DNA from: Bdellovibrionales bacterium
GTDB lineage: Bacteria > Bdellovibrionota > Bdellovibrionia > Bdellovibrionales > UBA1609
NCBI GenBank assembly: GCA_013216195.1
Contig: JABSOQ010000027.1
Coordinates: 1-33,332, forward strand
Direction: 5' to 3'
Length of the DNA stretch: 33,332 nt
Under the pieces are notes generated by a model. It made no database searches. It saw only the letters and a list, made by a program, of their open reading frames with translations, and was not told the origin of the DNA. Both the position numbers and the translations under genes were made by a program. Positions 16,943 through 24,242 of the stretch are shown in pieces (position 1 is the stretch's first letter; each line of letters starts with the position of its first letter).

Positions 16943-17397
16943 TTCCCTTGTTTCACGATGTAGTCGTAATGACTCTTTTCGACAGGTTGTATGCTGAGTC
17001 TTTGACCGCGTTTTATGACTAACATTTCTTCAAGCTTTTTTTCCGCCTTTAGCCAATCGAGGCTCAGCATGTCTTTGAACTTCTTTTGAAACTTCACCTC
17101 GACACAGTGCCAGCGCGGATCTTCTTTTTTTGACTTGGGGTCAAAGTATTTCGACTTCTTGTCAAATTGTGATGGGTCGGGTTGAGCCGGTTTCGATACG
17201 GTGGCTAGCCCGACGACCCCTGGAGGCTTGGCGTTGCTGTGATAGAACAGCACTTTGTCGCCGACTTTCATGTCGTTCATCATAAAGTTTCGGGCTTGGT
17301 AGTTTCGTATACCATCCCAGAGGGTGGTTTTGTCAGACTTCAGTTGATCAATTGAGTAGGCATCGGGTTCGCTCTTCATTAGCCAGTATTTCGCCAT
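16939..17397 (-). CDS. EVE-domain protein (PUA-like fold)
   Basis: The 152-residue protein is a single EVE domain. It shows [60 protein letters not shown] and [14 protein letters not shown] domains are related to YTH and PUA domains and bind modified bases in RNA or DNA. It overlaps the dusC-like gene by four bases, so a link with RNA modification is plausible but not shown. The start has GGAGGG seven bases upstream. It is divergent from fumC. Confidence 0.93.
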   Translation of the reverse strand: MAKYWLMKSEPDAYSIDQLKSDKTTLWDGIRNYQARNFMMNDMKVGDKVLFYHSNAKPPGVVGLATVSKPAQPDPSQFDKKSKYFDPKSKKEDPRWHCVEVKFQKKFKDMLSLDWLKAEKKLEEMLVIKRGQRLSIQPVEKSHYDYIVKQGK

Positions 17398-17590
17398 TAT
17401 GACCCTCCGTGTGGTAACTGAAAAAAGGCAATATTGCCATGCGACTCGAAGAAGACACTTCTATATCACGCTTGACCCCAGAATCCCAAAGCTCATAGAC
17501 TCGGGGGCCAAAAACAGTATCATATGTGTGCACAATTTCTGTGAATTTTCCATGATTAAGCGCTTTATTAGGCGCGCAAGGAGTGAGGGC

Positions 17591-18982
17591 ATGTCAGAGA
17601 GAATCGAAAAAGACAGTATGGGTGAAATCGCGGTTCCAGCAGATCGACTGTGGGGAGCGCAAACACAGAGGTCTATTCAAAACTTCAAAATTGGTGGAGA
17701 TCGGTTTCCTCGTGAGATGATTCGAGCTCTTGGCGTTTTGAAGAAGTCGGCTGCCAAGGCGAATGCCGATCTTGGCTTGCTCGATGGAGCTAAAGCAGAA
17801 GTCATTGTGAAGGCAGCAGACGAAGTCATTGCTGGTGAACTTGATGATCACTTCCCCTTGGTGGTCTGGCAGACTGGCAGTGGCACCCAAACCAATATGA
17901 ACATCAATGAGGTTATTGCCAACAGAGCTATTCAACATGTGGGCGGCGAACTTGGCTCGAAGCAGGTGCACCCGAATGACGATGTTAACAAGGCCCAGAG
18001 TTCAAACGATACTTTTCCGACGGCTATGCATATCGCAGTTACCGAGCAGGTCGTTAAGTTTCTCGTTCCAAAATTGAGCTCGCTTCGTGATGAGCTCGAT
18101 AAAAAGGCAAAGGCGTTTAATGACATTGTAAAAATTGGCCGCACACACTTCATGGATGCGACCCCTTTGACACTTGGCCAAGAGTTTTCTGCTTACGTCA
18201 AACAGCTCGATAACGGAGTGAAGCGATTAGAGAATACACTCGAGCGTCTCTATCCTTTGGCTCTAGGTGGAACCGCTGTGGGCACAGGCCTAAACACACA
18301 CCCTGATTTTGCAACGAAAGCTGCGGGTTTCATCGCAGAAGAAACGGGTTTAAAGTTCGAGTCTGCCGACAACAAGTTTGAAGGGCTAGCGGCTCACGAT
18401 GCGATGGTTGAGGTCAGTGGAGCATTAAAGACTATCGCTTGCAGTATGATGAAAATTGGCAACGACTTCAGAATGCTCGGCAGTGGGCCTCGCTGCGGTA
18501 TCGGTGAGCTTATATTGCCAGCAAATGAGCCAGGTAGCTCGATTATGCCAGGCAAAGTGAACCCAACTCAATCAGAGGCACTCACTATGGTATGTGCTCA
18601 AGTGATTGGTAACGATATGGCCGTGGCTGTTGGTGGCTCGACAGGGCACTTTGAGCTTAACGTCTTCAAACCAATGATTGTGTTCAATGTCTTGAACTCT
18701 ATTCGTTTGTTGGGAGACGCTGCTGAAAGTTTTCAGAACAATTGTGTTGTGGGAACCGAAGCGAACCTTCCGAGAATTAAAGAGCATTTGCAAAACTCAT
18801 TAATGCTGGTGACAGCTCTGAACAATCACATCGGTTACGATTCGGCTGCTAAGATTGCAAAGGCCGCCTATGAAAATGGAACAACTCTTAAAGAAGAGGC
18901 TGTGAAGTTGGGGCTGGTTCCAGAAGACAAGTTTGACGAGTGGGTCGATCCTTCAAAAATGATTGGCCCGACTAAGAACTAA
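17591..18982 (+). CDS. fumC: Fumarate hydratase class II, FumC
   Basis: FumC interconverts fumarate and malate in the TCA cycle without an iron-sulfur cluster. The start chosen is the ATG at 17591 ([13 protein letters not shown]), 7 bases after AAGGAG, giving 463 residues, the usual length. The frame is open further upstream to 17399, but that part does not resemble the family. Motifs seen are [26 protein letters not shown], the substrate-site [27 protein letters not shown], and the superfamily signature [13 protein letters not shown] from residue 315. The stop overlaps the ATG of the LOG-family gene by one base (TAATG), so the two are coupled. Confidence 0.97.
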   Translation: MSERIEKDSMGEIAVPADRLWGAQTQRSIQNFKIGGDRFPREMIRALGVLKKSAAKANADLGLLDGAKAEVIVKAADEVIAGELDDHFPLVVWQTGSGTQTNMNINEVIANRAIQHVGGELGSKQVHPNDDVNKAQSSNDTFPTAMHIAVTEQVVKFLVPKLSSLRDELDKKAKAFNDIVKIGRTHFMDATPLTLGQEFSAYVKQLDNGVKRLENTLERLYPLALGGTAVGTGLNTHPDFATKAAGFIAEETGLKFESADNKFEGLAAHDAMVEVSGALKTIACSMMKIGNDFRMLGSGPRCGIGELILPANEPGSSIMPGKVNPTQSEALTMVCAQVIGNDMAVAVGGSTGHFELNVFKPMIVFNVLNSIRLLGDAAESFQNNCVVGTEANLPRIKEHLQNSLMLVTALNNHIGYDSAAKIAKAAYENGTTLKEEAVKLGLVPEDKFDEWVDPSKMIGPTKN

Positions 18983-19551
18983 TGGCTCGAATCGGAGTTT
19001 TTTGCAGTTCGAGAGATCAAATTAGCCCTATGATAATGGCAGAGGCCACGGCTCTTGGTAGGGCCCTGGCTGAGAGGGGCCACGAACTGGTCTACGGAGG
19101 GGCTGAGTCAGGAGCAATGGGCGCCATTGCAGACGCTTGCTTGAAGTCAGGAGGATCGGTAACTGGAGTGTTTCCGAGGAATGATCTTCAGTTTGAGAAG
19201 CCACATACTGAATTGCAGAGTCTCATCTACACAGAGAGTATGTACGAGCGTAAACAAAAGTTGGCCGAATTGTCTGATGGCTTTGTGATTTTCCCTGGTG
19301 GGACGGGGACTTTAGATGAGTTTTTTGAAGTCTTGGTGCTAAAGCAGATTTCGGCGTTTAGCCAGCCTGTCCCTGCTATTAATAGCAAACCCATAGTGGT
19401 GTTGAATTTGTTCCAGTTTTGGGACCCCTTGCTCGAAATGCTGCAAATCTACACAGCTCAGGGTTTCATTGATTCCACTGTCGCTGACCACTACCATGTT
19501 AGAGAATCAGTAACTGGAACCCTGGAAGTGCTGAGTGAAGGCCTTAACTGA
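18982..19551 (+). CDS. LOG-family nucleoside-monophosphate phosphoribohydrolase
   Basis: The 189-residue protein is a TIGR00730/LOG-type Rossmann-fold enzyme; the family includes cytokinin-activating hydrolases and nucleotide N-glycosidases. Motifs seen are IGVFCSSRD, LVYGGAESGAMGAIADA, the MYERKQKLAELSDGFVIFPGG helix and PGGTGTLDEFFE with the catalytic Glu. In bacteria without plants as hosts the substrate is often AMP or another purine nucleotide. It is coupled to fumC (TAATG) and overlaps the following unknown gene by 17 bp. Family assignment is firm; the substrate is not. Confidence 0.93.
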   Translation: MARIGVFCSSRDQISPMIMAEATALGRALAERGHELVYGGAESGAMGAIADACLKSGGSVTGVFPRNDLQFEKPHTELQSLIYTESMYERKQKLAELSDGFVIFPGGTGTLDEFFEVLVLKQISAFSQPVPAINSKPIVVLNLFQFWDPLLEMLQIYTAQGFIDSTVADHYHVRESVTGTLEVLSEGLN

Positions 19552-20401
19552 GTTTGAAAAGCTATCTTGGTTTGATGGAGAAACCATCAAGCCTTATGTG
19601 TTTGTCAGAGAAGAGAACCGAATTAAAGGGCCAGGCACCAGCTTTGACGTTCCGTGGTTTGAAGCCAACCCTGTTTATAAGAACCCTTTGCTTACTTCGA
19701 ATGTCGACTTTGCTAATCAGATTTTGAACATGGAAGCCAAAGCCTTCTCAGCCAGTCAAATGGAGATGCCCAGGTGGGTGTTTTACGATTGCGCGATTAT
19801 GCCTGGTTTTGTGGCAGGGTTTGCGATCAAGGCTGACAAAGCCTCACCTGAGCTAAGGGCAATGACGCAAGCCAAAACTGAAGCTGAATGGATTCCACTA
19901 TCTTTGTTTATTATTATCCCGACTATGGGTGAAGGTGAGTGGGTGGCTCACAACCTGTGTTCGAGCAACTCGTTGGTGCCCAAAGGCCAGGGTTTGTACG
20001 GGCTCGGCTTTTTGACTAAGGCGTTTGGGCTTTGGTACGCCAACATTGAAACGTGCTGTGGGATGACGCAGTGGAAGTCGCCAGCAGTTAAATTGCACAC
20101 TCACTATGGCGACTTTGAGGTGCTCACAGCCTACACGCCGGTTCACTCCTATGCAAAAACGCTAACTTACCGTGTTCGAACGAACTCAGCGGAATGGGGC
20201 AGGTTCTTTACAAAAGAGCCCTCGCCCGCGTTTTCTGAGCGGTACCAGCTTGCGGGGTTTCAAGTCGACCCCACAGATGAGAGCTCGCTGAAAGCCTTTC
20301 AGGCTAAGATCGAGCAAAAACAGGGCCCCTTCTACCTAGATTCGAATCAGATTAGAAATCAAGATTTGGACGCACCGTTAGATGTGTTCATTCCGAAATG
20401 A
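19535..20401 (+). CDS. Conserved-looking protein of unknown function
   Basis: I do not recognise this 288-residue protein. It starts with GTG at 19535, inside the end of the LOG-family gene (17-bp overlap), so translation is probably coupled. It has no signal peptide or clear membrane helix. It is rich in aromatic residues (FYDCAIMPGFVAGFAIKAD, GLGFLTKAFGLWYANIETCC, FEVLTAYTPVHSYAKTLTYRVR), as in a beta-barrel enzyme fold. A distant similarity to the acetoacetate-decarboxylase-like superfamily was considered but cannot be supported. It shares codon usage and spacing with its neighbours and shows no sign of transfer. It is the last gene of the fumC-LOG unit. Confidence 0.75.
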   Translation: MKALTEFEKLSWFDGETIKPYVFVREENRIKGPGTSFDVPWFEANPVYKNPLLTSNVDFANQILNMEAKAFSASQMEMPRWVFYDCAIMPGFVAGFAIKADKASPELRAMTQAKTEAEWIPLSLFIIIPTMGEGEWVAHNLCSSNSLVPKGQGLYGLGFLTKAFGLWYANIETCCGMTQWKSPAVKLHTHYGDFEVLTAYTPVHSYAKTLTYRVRTNSAEWGRFFTKEPSPAFSERYQLAGFQVDPTDESSLKAFQAKIEQKQGPFYLDSNQIRNQDLDAPLDVFIPK

Positions 20402-20413
20402 TTAAGTTATAAT
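20385..20413 (+). promoter_or_regulatory. Probable promoter of the zinc-ribbon protein gene
   Basis: A perfect TATAAT -10 hexamer occupies 20408-20413, about 40 bp ahead of the ATG at 20454. The -35 (TGTTCA, 17-bp spacing) is weak. The site lies just past the stop of the preceding gene. Confidence 0.4.
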
Positions 20414-20453
20414 ACTCTGGTAAATCAAATTGAGTGATTGTGAGGAGTCTTAG

Positions 20454-20903
20454 ATGGCGGAAGAGGCAAAAGAAACAACTAGTGTGAACGCGGCAGATAT
20501 TAAAGAGTTGCCAGCGGTAGCCAGCAATTTCTATTTTTGGTGTGCTAAATGCGTGGGAGATCGCTATCACAAGGTTCTTGCTCATCCGACAAAGTCTAGC
20601 GCGAAGTTAGAGTGTGAGGTCTGCGGCAAAAAGTCGACCTTTCGACTTGTTCTTAGTGGCACAAAAAAGAAAGTCACGAGAACTCGCAAAAAGGCAAAAT
20701 CACCTGAAGAGGTTTGGAACGAGTTAAAAGACAAAACTGATATCTCTCAGGTTGAGCCTTACAGCATGAAAAAGAAATTCAACGCAGAGATGGCTATTGA
20801 TCATCCGAAGTTTGGCTTAGGTGTGATCACTGAGGCCAATGGTGTTGCGATCAATGTGACTTTTCAAGATGGAGAGCGATCACTCGTTCATAACAGGCAG
20901 TAG
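20454..20903 (+). CDS. Zinc-ribbon protein with C-terminal Tudor-like (HPKFG) domain
   Basis: The 149-residue protein has a four-cysteine zinc ribbon (C30, C33, C54, C57). A basic linker follows (GTKKKVTRTRKKAKSP, about 69-84), then a C-terminal domain with AIDHPKFGLGVITEANGVAINVTFQDGERSLVH. That last part resembles the Tudor/SH3-like domain at the C-terminus of PcrA/UvrD helicases and CarD-like proteins, which contacts RNA polymerase. A nucleic-acid or polymerase-associated role is inferred. GAGGAG lies six bases ahead of the ATG, and a TATAAT promoter precedes it. Confidence 0.72.
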   Translation: MAEEAKETTSVNAADIKELPAVASNFYFWCAKCVGDRYHKVLAHPTKSSAKLECEVCGKKSTFRLVLSGTKKKVTRTRKKAKSPEEVWNELKDKTDISQVEPYSMKKKFNAEMAIDHPKFGLGVITEANGVAINVTFQDGERSLVHNRQ

Positions 20904-20921
20904 CTCGCCTGAGGACATATC

Positions 20922-21980
20922 ATGCGCTCACTGCATTTATTGACCTACAACTTGTGGCATGGCCTGTCTCCTTCTAGCTGGATCCGATTTAAATCTCTTG
21001 AGCCGGTAACGAGACGAAGCGAACGAGAGCGTGAGCAAATCGAATTGCTTCGCGGACTCGATGCTGATTGTGCCTTTCTTCAAGAGGTGAACCCCGTTGC
21101 CAATCGTTCACAACAGTTCTCTGAGGAACTTACTGCCGATGTTCATTGGTGTCGTGATAATGCAGGCCTCAAGCTGGGTGGCCTCGGGCCTCCTTACAAT
21201 CTCGATTCAGGGTTGGCGACCTTGCTAAAGAAACGTCACATCACTGAGTGGACTAGATCGATCAAGCTGAGTGGTGAGAAGTACAACTTTCTGGGGCAAG
21301 TGGGATCGATTCAATGGGCAGAGTCACGGCGAGCTCTCTTAGTATCAACAGTTTCTCCGGATTTGGGCAGGGTGCTTTGGGTGAACACTCATTTGCATCA
21401 TGGTCTGGAGTTTGATGAGGGTCTGAAAAACTCGCTTGAGAGTATGGTGGCTCGTGGTGAGTTAAGTTCGAACGTCTCTGATGAGATCGTAGAGCGAGTG
21501 ACAGTTGCTGACCGTCGGCGAGAGAATGAAATTAAAAAACTACTTAAAGAATTGAGAAGAATTCGAAAGCGGTACAGTTTGATTTTGATGGGTGGAGACT
21601 TCAATGCGATCGCAAGTTCAAGCGTCATTGGCTCTGTTCAGGAGTTTGGGTTTCAAGCTTTGCAAGATGTTCCAGCCGGAGAAATGCTGTCTTGGGACGG
21701 TGAAGCCAATCCGAGTAATCATCAGCTTTCTAGAAATTTTGATTCGCCAATAGTCGTAGATGATCTGTCCTTCGAACAAAAGACCGTCGATTCGTTGAAG
21801 ATGATGTTAAAAGATCATGTCATGAGTACTCGCCAAATTGATTATCTATGGGGTTGGACCAACTCTGGTGAGATACAAGTGACCACTTCTGAATTGGTCG
21901 GCAGCGAGGTTGAAGGAGAGTTAGCGCCTTCAGATCATATGGGTGTCAGTTGCCATATAGAATGGTCACCTCACTTATGA
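20922..21980 (+). CDS. Endonuclease/exonuclease/phosphatase (EEP) family protein
   Basis: The 352-residue protein shows EEP-superfamily motifs: LHLLTYNLWHG (Asn10), CAFLQEVNP (metal-binding Glu55), VLWVNTHLHHG, ILMGGDFNAIA, and the terminal SDHMGVSCHIEW (Asp-His at 338-339). These metal-dependent hydrolases cleave phosphodiester bonds in DNA, RNA or phospholipids; the substrate here is unknown. It has no signal peptide, so it is probably cytoplasmic. GAGGA precedes the ATG by seven bases. The stop overlaps the start of the TauE-like permease. Confidence 0.88.
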   Translation: MRSLHLLTYNLWHGLSPSSWIRFKSLEPVTRRSEREREQIELLRGLDADCAFLQEVNPVANRSQQFSEELTADVHWCRDNAGLKLGGLGPPYNLDSGLATLLKKRHITEWTRSIKLSGEKYNFLGQVGSIQWAESRRALLVSTVSPDLGRVLWVNTHLHHGLEFDEGLKNSLESMVARGELSSNVSDEIVERVTVADRRRENEIKKLLKELRRIRKRYSLILMGGDFNAIASSSVIGSVQEFGFQALQDVPAGEMLSWDGEANPSNHQLSRNFDSPIVVDDLSFEQKTVDSLKMMLKDHVMSTRQIDYLWGWTNSGEIQVTTSELVGSEVEGELAPSDHMGVSCHIEWSPHL

Positions 21981-22777
21981 TGGAGACCGCACTAGTCATC
22001 GTGATGGGCAGTGCCATTGGTGTCATCTCGGCATTTTTAGGCCTAGGTGGTGGTATTCTTATCGTGCCGCTATTGCCGGGGGTGGCGAATCTCTCTGCCA
22101 AAGAGGCTGTTGCAACATCTTTGTTTACCATTTTTTTAGTCGTGACAAACAACTGCCGAGGTTTTCATAAAAACCAGCTCGTAATCTGGAAGATCGCCTT
22201 TATCATAGGCCCAATGACCGCAGTGGGAGCTTATGCGAGTGGTATCTTGTCTCAGCGGTTTCCAGATGAAGTCTTGCGAATGGTTTTGGCCGCAGTTGTG
22301 ACTGTGTTTCTATTGAAAGCCTTAGTCGGTAACAAGCTCAAAAAGCACATCGCTTCTGAGCAGCAGACCACGGCTCAAATGACCACGAAAACCGGAGTTC
22401 TCGCTGGGGCAGTTGGAGTCATCGCCGGCCTTCTTTCAGGCATAAGCGGCATCGGTTCAGGGCTCATTGTCAGCCCCTTGTTAATCAATCTTCAGTTGGC
22501 TGAGAACGAAAAGGTTGCACCAACCGCAAATGGTGTCATGATGTTTACAACGTTTTTTGGGGCTATGGCTTATGCCATGGCAGACAGTCATCTCGTGGGT
22601 TGGAAGTTGGGCTTTATTCACCTTGATAAGGCGCTTTTGCTATTCGGCTCAGCATTTGTGACATCCTACTTTGCCAGAAAACAACAGTCTCGAATGCCAG
22701 TGACCTGGAGGCGAACCTTGCTCACAATACTCATGGGCCTTCTCACACTCAAAATGTGGTTTGAAGTTCTGTTTTGA
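21977..22777 (+). CDS. TauE/SafE-family membrane permease
   Basis: The product (about 266 residues) is a polytopic membrane protein with about eight hydrophobic segments in two repeats. The first begins GSAIGVISAFLGLGGGILIVPLL and the second GAVGVIAGLLSGISGIGSGLIVSPLL, the paired glycine-rich motifs of the TauE/SafE (DUF81) family of sulfite/sulfonate or organic-anion exporters. The start is set at the ATG at 21977, which overlaps the EEP gene stop as ATGA. An in-frame TTG at 21950 and ATGs at 21962 and 21980 are alternatives, and no Shine-Dalgarno sequence decides between them. The substrate is unknown. Confidence 0.88.
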   Translation: MMETALVIVMGSAIGVISAFLGLGGGILIVPLLPGVANLSAKEAVATSLFTIFLVVTNNCRGFHKNQLVIWKIAFIIGPMTAVGAYASGILSQRFPDEVLRMVLAAVVTVFLLKALVGNKLKKHIASEQQTTAQMTTKTGVLAGAVGVIAGLLSGISGIGSGLIVSPLLINLQLAENEKVAPTANGVMMFTTFFGAMAYAMADSHLVGWKLGFIHLDKALLLFGSAFVTSYFARKQQSRMPVTWRRTLLTILMGLLTLKMWFEVLF

Positions 22778-22884
22778 TTTCACTCAATGTGGAAAACCTC
22801 TGTTCCTAAACTAAAGCCTAACAATCCACATCAACTTTTGATTTGTCTCACAAGCTAGCCTTAGGTAGTGTTTGACCATTGGGA

Positions 22885-22906
22885 ATTCATAGGAAATCCT
22901 GTGAAT
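22885..22906. repeat. Hairpin in the 22778-23013 intergenic region
   Basis: ATTCATAGG pairs with CCTGTGAAT (one G-U pair) around a four-base loop. A second pair of arms, AGCCGA and TCGGCT, follows at about 22926-22952. Both lie upstream of the secreted nuclease-like gene and could be part of its leader. I see no known RNA family and no convincing gene in this 236-bp gap. Confidence 0.3.
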
Positions 22907-23013
22907 GCTCTGTGGCAGGCGCGAACAGCCGAATGAGAGAGTCAAGGTCGGCTCTCTGAGCGAAATGCGTCTGCTGACATGGAAGGCAATCACTTCTGGG
23001 GGGGAGAGTGAAG

Positions 23014-23715
23014 ATGAATGATTCATCGTCGAGATTGGGTTCTTTTGGTTTGAGCATCTTAGGTGTCGTAATGGCCGGCATGCTCTTAAGCTTCTCTGCT
23101 CATGCTGGTTATGGGGGCCACTACTTTCGGTCTCTCAGAATTGATCAAACAATTCCAGAAAAATGCCTTGATCTTGAGCTCAATCATTTCGAAGAAGATG
23201 AGATCAACTACTTCACTTACAGTATCGAAGGCGGCAAGCGCAGGGGCTTTGATCATGAGTACCCTCTAGATCGAGGTGATGCCAAAGACCTTTGGCGCTA
23301 TATTAAAAAGCACATGATGGGCAAAAGAGTTGATGTGAACGTTGGAGATTTTCGCAAGAACCCAAGCCTCAAGAGAGACTATCTGATCTTGCTAGCTAAC
23401 TACGAAGCCATGGGCTTTGATTTTGGCTCTGAGGGCGAGGTTCTTGAGTTATTGGTCATCAAAGAGTTGCATAAAAGTCTGCATGAAGACCTGTATGTGT
23501 ACGGTTCTGTACAATACAGCGACAACATTGCTGGGGAGCTTGATCTTATCATTGCCAAAAAGAGCAATTGCTCTGTCATCGGAATCGGTGAGGCGAAGCT
23601 GGGTATCAAGAGTTTGGGCAAAGCCAAGAAGCAGCTTAGCCGTTTTCACGGCTTTCTTCGCTCGCATTTGAGAAAAGGTTTCCAGGCATTGTCGATCGTT
23701 GGACCTTTGTGGTAG
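23014..23715 (+). CDS. Secreted protein with PD-(D/E)XK-nuclease-like motif
   Basis: The 233-residue product has a signal peptide cleaved near SAHA-GYG (about residue 31). In the C-terminal half the order E145 (in EVLELLVIKELH), D177 (in GELDLIIAKK) and E193-A-K195 (in VIGIGEAKLG) matches the active-site layout of the PD-(D/E)XK nuclease superfamily. A helix with basic residues follows (LGKAKKQLSRFHGFLRSHLRKG). An exported nuclease is therefore inferred. The ATG at 23014 is preferred over the GTG at 23008, because GGGGAG ends 7 bases before the ATG. The bolA gene follows 10 bp downstream. Confidence 0.65.
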   Translation: MNDSSSRLGSFGLSILGVVMAGMLLSFSAHAGYGGHYFRSLRIDQTIPEKCLDLELNHFEEDEINYFTYSIEGGKRRGFDHEYPLDRGDAKDLWRYIKKHMMGKRVDVNVGDFRKNPSLKRDYLILLANYEAMGFDFGSEGEVLELLVIKELHKSLHEDLYVYGSVQYSDNIAGELDLIIAKKSNCSVIGIGEAKLGIKSLGKAKKQLSRFHGFLRSHLRKGFQALSIVGPLW

Positions 23716-23725
23716 TTCTTTAGCC

Positions 23726-24049
23726 ATGGGCCCTGTAGAAAAAATTATTGCTGAAAAGATTGAAGCTAAGTACAAAGCCGTCGAGATGAGCCTCTTGAAT
23801 GAGAGCCACATGCACTCTGGTCCAGCGACTGAGTCGCATTTTAAACTGTTTTTGGTAGCTCCAGAGTTTGATGGGTTGAGCCGGGTTGATCGCCAAAGAG
23901 CTGTGTTTGACCTCTTGGCAGAGGAGCTTGCTGGGCCTGTACATGCGCTTAGTCTTCGCTTGCTGACTCCAGCTGAGTGGCAAAAGCAGAATCAGTCCGC
24001 TATGCCTGACTCTCCCGACTGCGCTGGCGCTAACAAATCAAACACCTAG
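23726..24049 (+). CDS. bolA: BolA-family protein
   Basis: The 107-residue protein matches BolA: the N-terminal helix MGPVEKIIAEKIEAKYKA, LLNESHMHSGP with the conserved His, ESHFKLFLVAPEFDGLSRVDRQRAVFDLLAEEL, and AGPVHALSLRLLTPAEW. BolA proteins bind glutaredoxins through a shared iron-sulfur cluster and influence stress and iron responses. The ATG at 23726 fits the family start; a TTG at 23699 would add nine unlikely residues. The C-terminal 18 residues (QKQNQSAMPDSPDCAGANKS) extend past the domain. A glutaredoxin gene is elsewhere in the window (5548-5802), but it has the dithiol CPFC site. Confidence 0.9.
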   Translation: MGPVEKIIAEKIEAKYKAVEMSLLNESHMHSGPATESHFKLFLVAPEFDGLSRVDRQRAVFDLLAEELAGPVHALSLRLLTPAEWQKQNQSAMPDSPDCAGANKSNT

Positions 24050-24152
24050 AAGTCGTATCTCGTCGCAAGACAGCCATAGGCAGCTGGGGCTCAGGCCAGT
24101 TGTACCTAGGTCATCGCGTTGAGCTTTTCAGCCCCCCAGATTGATGTTGATT

Positions 24153-24181
24153 TTGACATGATAATTGTCAGCGGTTATCCC
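24153..24181 (+). promoter_or_regulatory. Possible ettA promoter with overlapping inverted repeat
   Basis: A perfect TTGACA -35 hexamer (24153-24158) is followed after 17 bases by a poor -10 (TATCCC). TGACA and TGTCA form 5-base inverted arms 7 bases apart over the -35. A perfect GCCCA/TGGGC hairpin (24212-24225) lies just ahead of the ettA Shine-Dalgarno sequence. The rest of the 193-bp gap holds nothing recognisable. Confidence 0.3.
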
Positions 24182-24242
24182 TAACTGTTCGGAATGTTTT
24201 TGAATTTGATAGCCCATTTATGGGCAGCCCCTGGAGGTCGCA

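Noticed and set aside
17399-17590. 64-codon N-terminal extension of fumC
   Set aside because: It does not resemble fumarase, covers the divergent promoter region, and the ATG at 17591 has a good AAGGAG.
22887-23081. Minus-strand open frames across the 22778-23013 gap
   Set aside because: No ribosome-binding site, domain or signal; they overlap the real plus-strand gene and look like chance frames.
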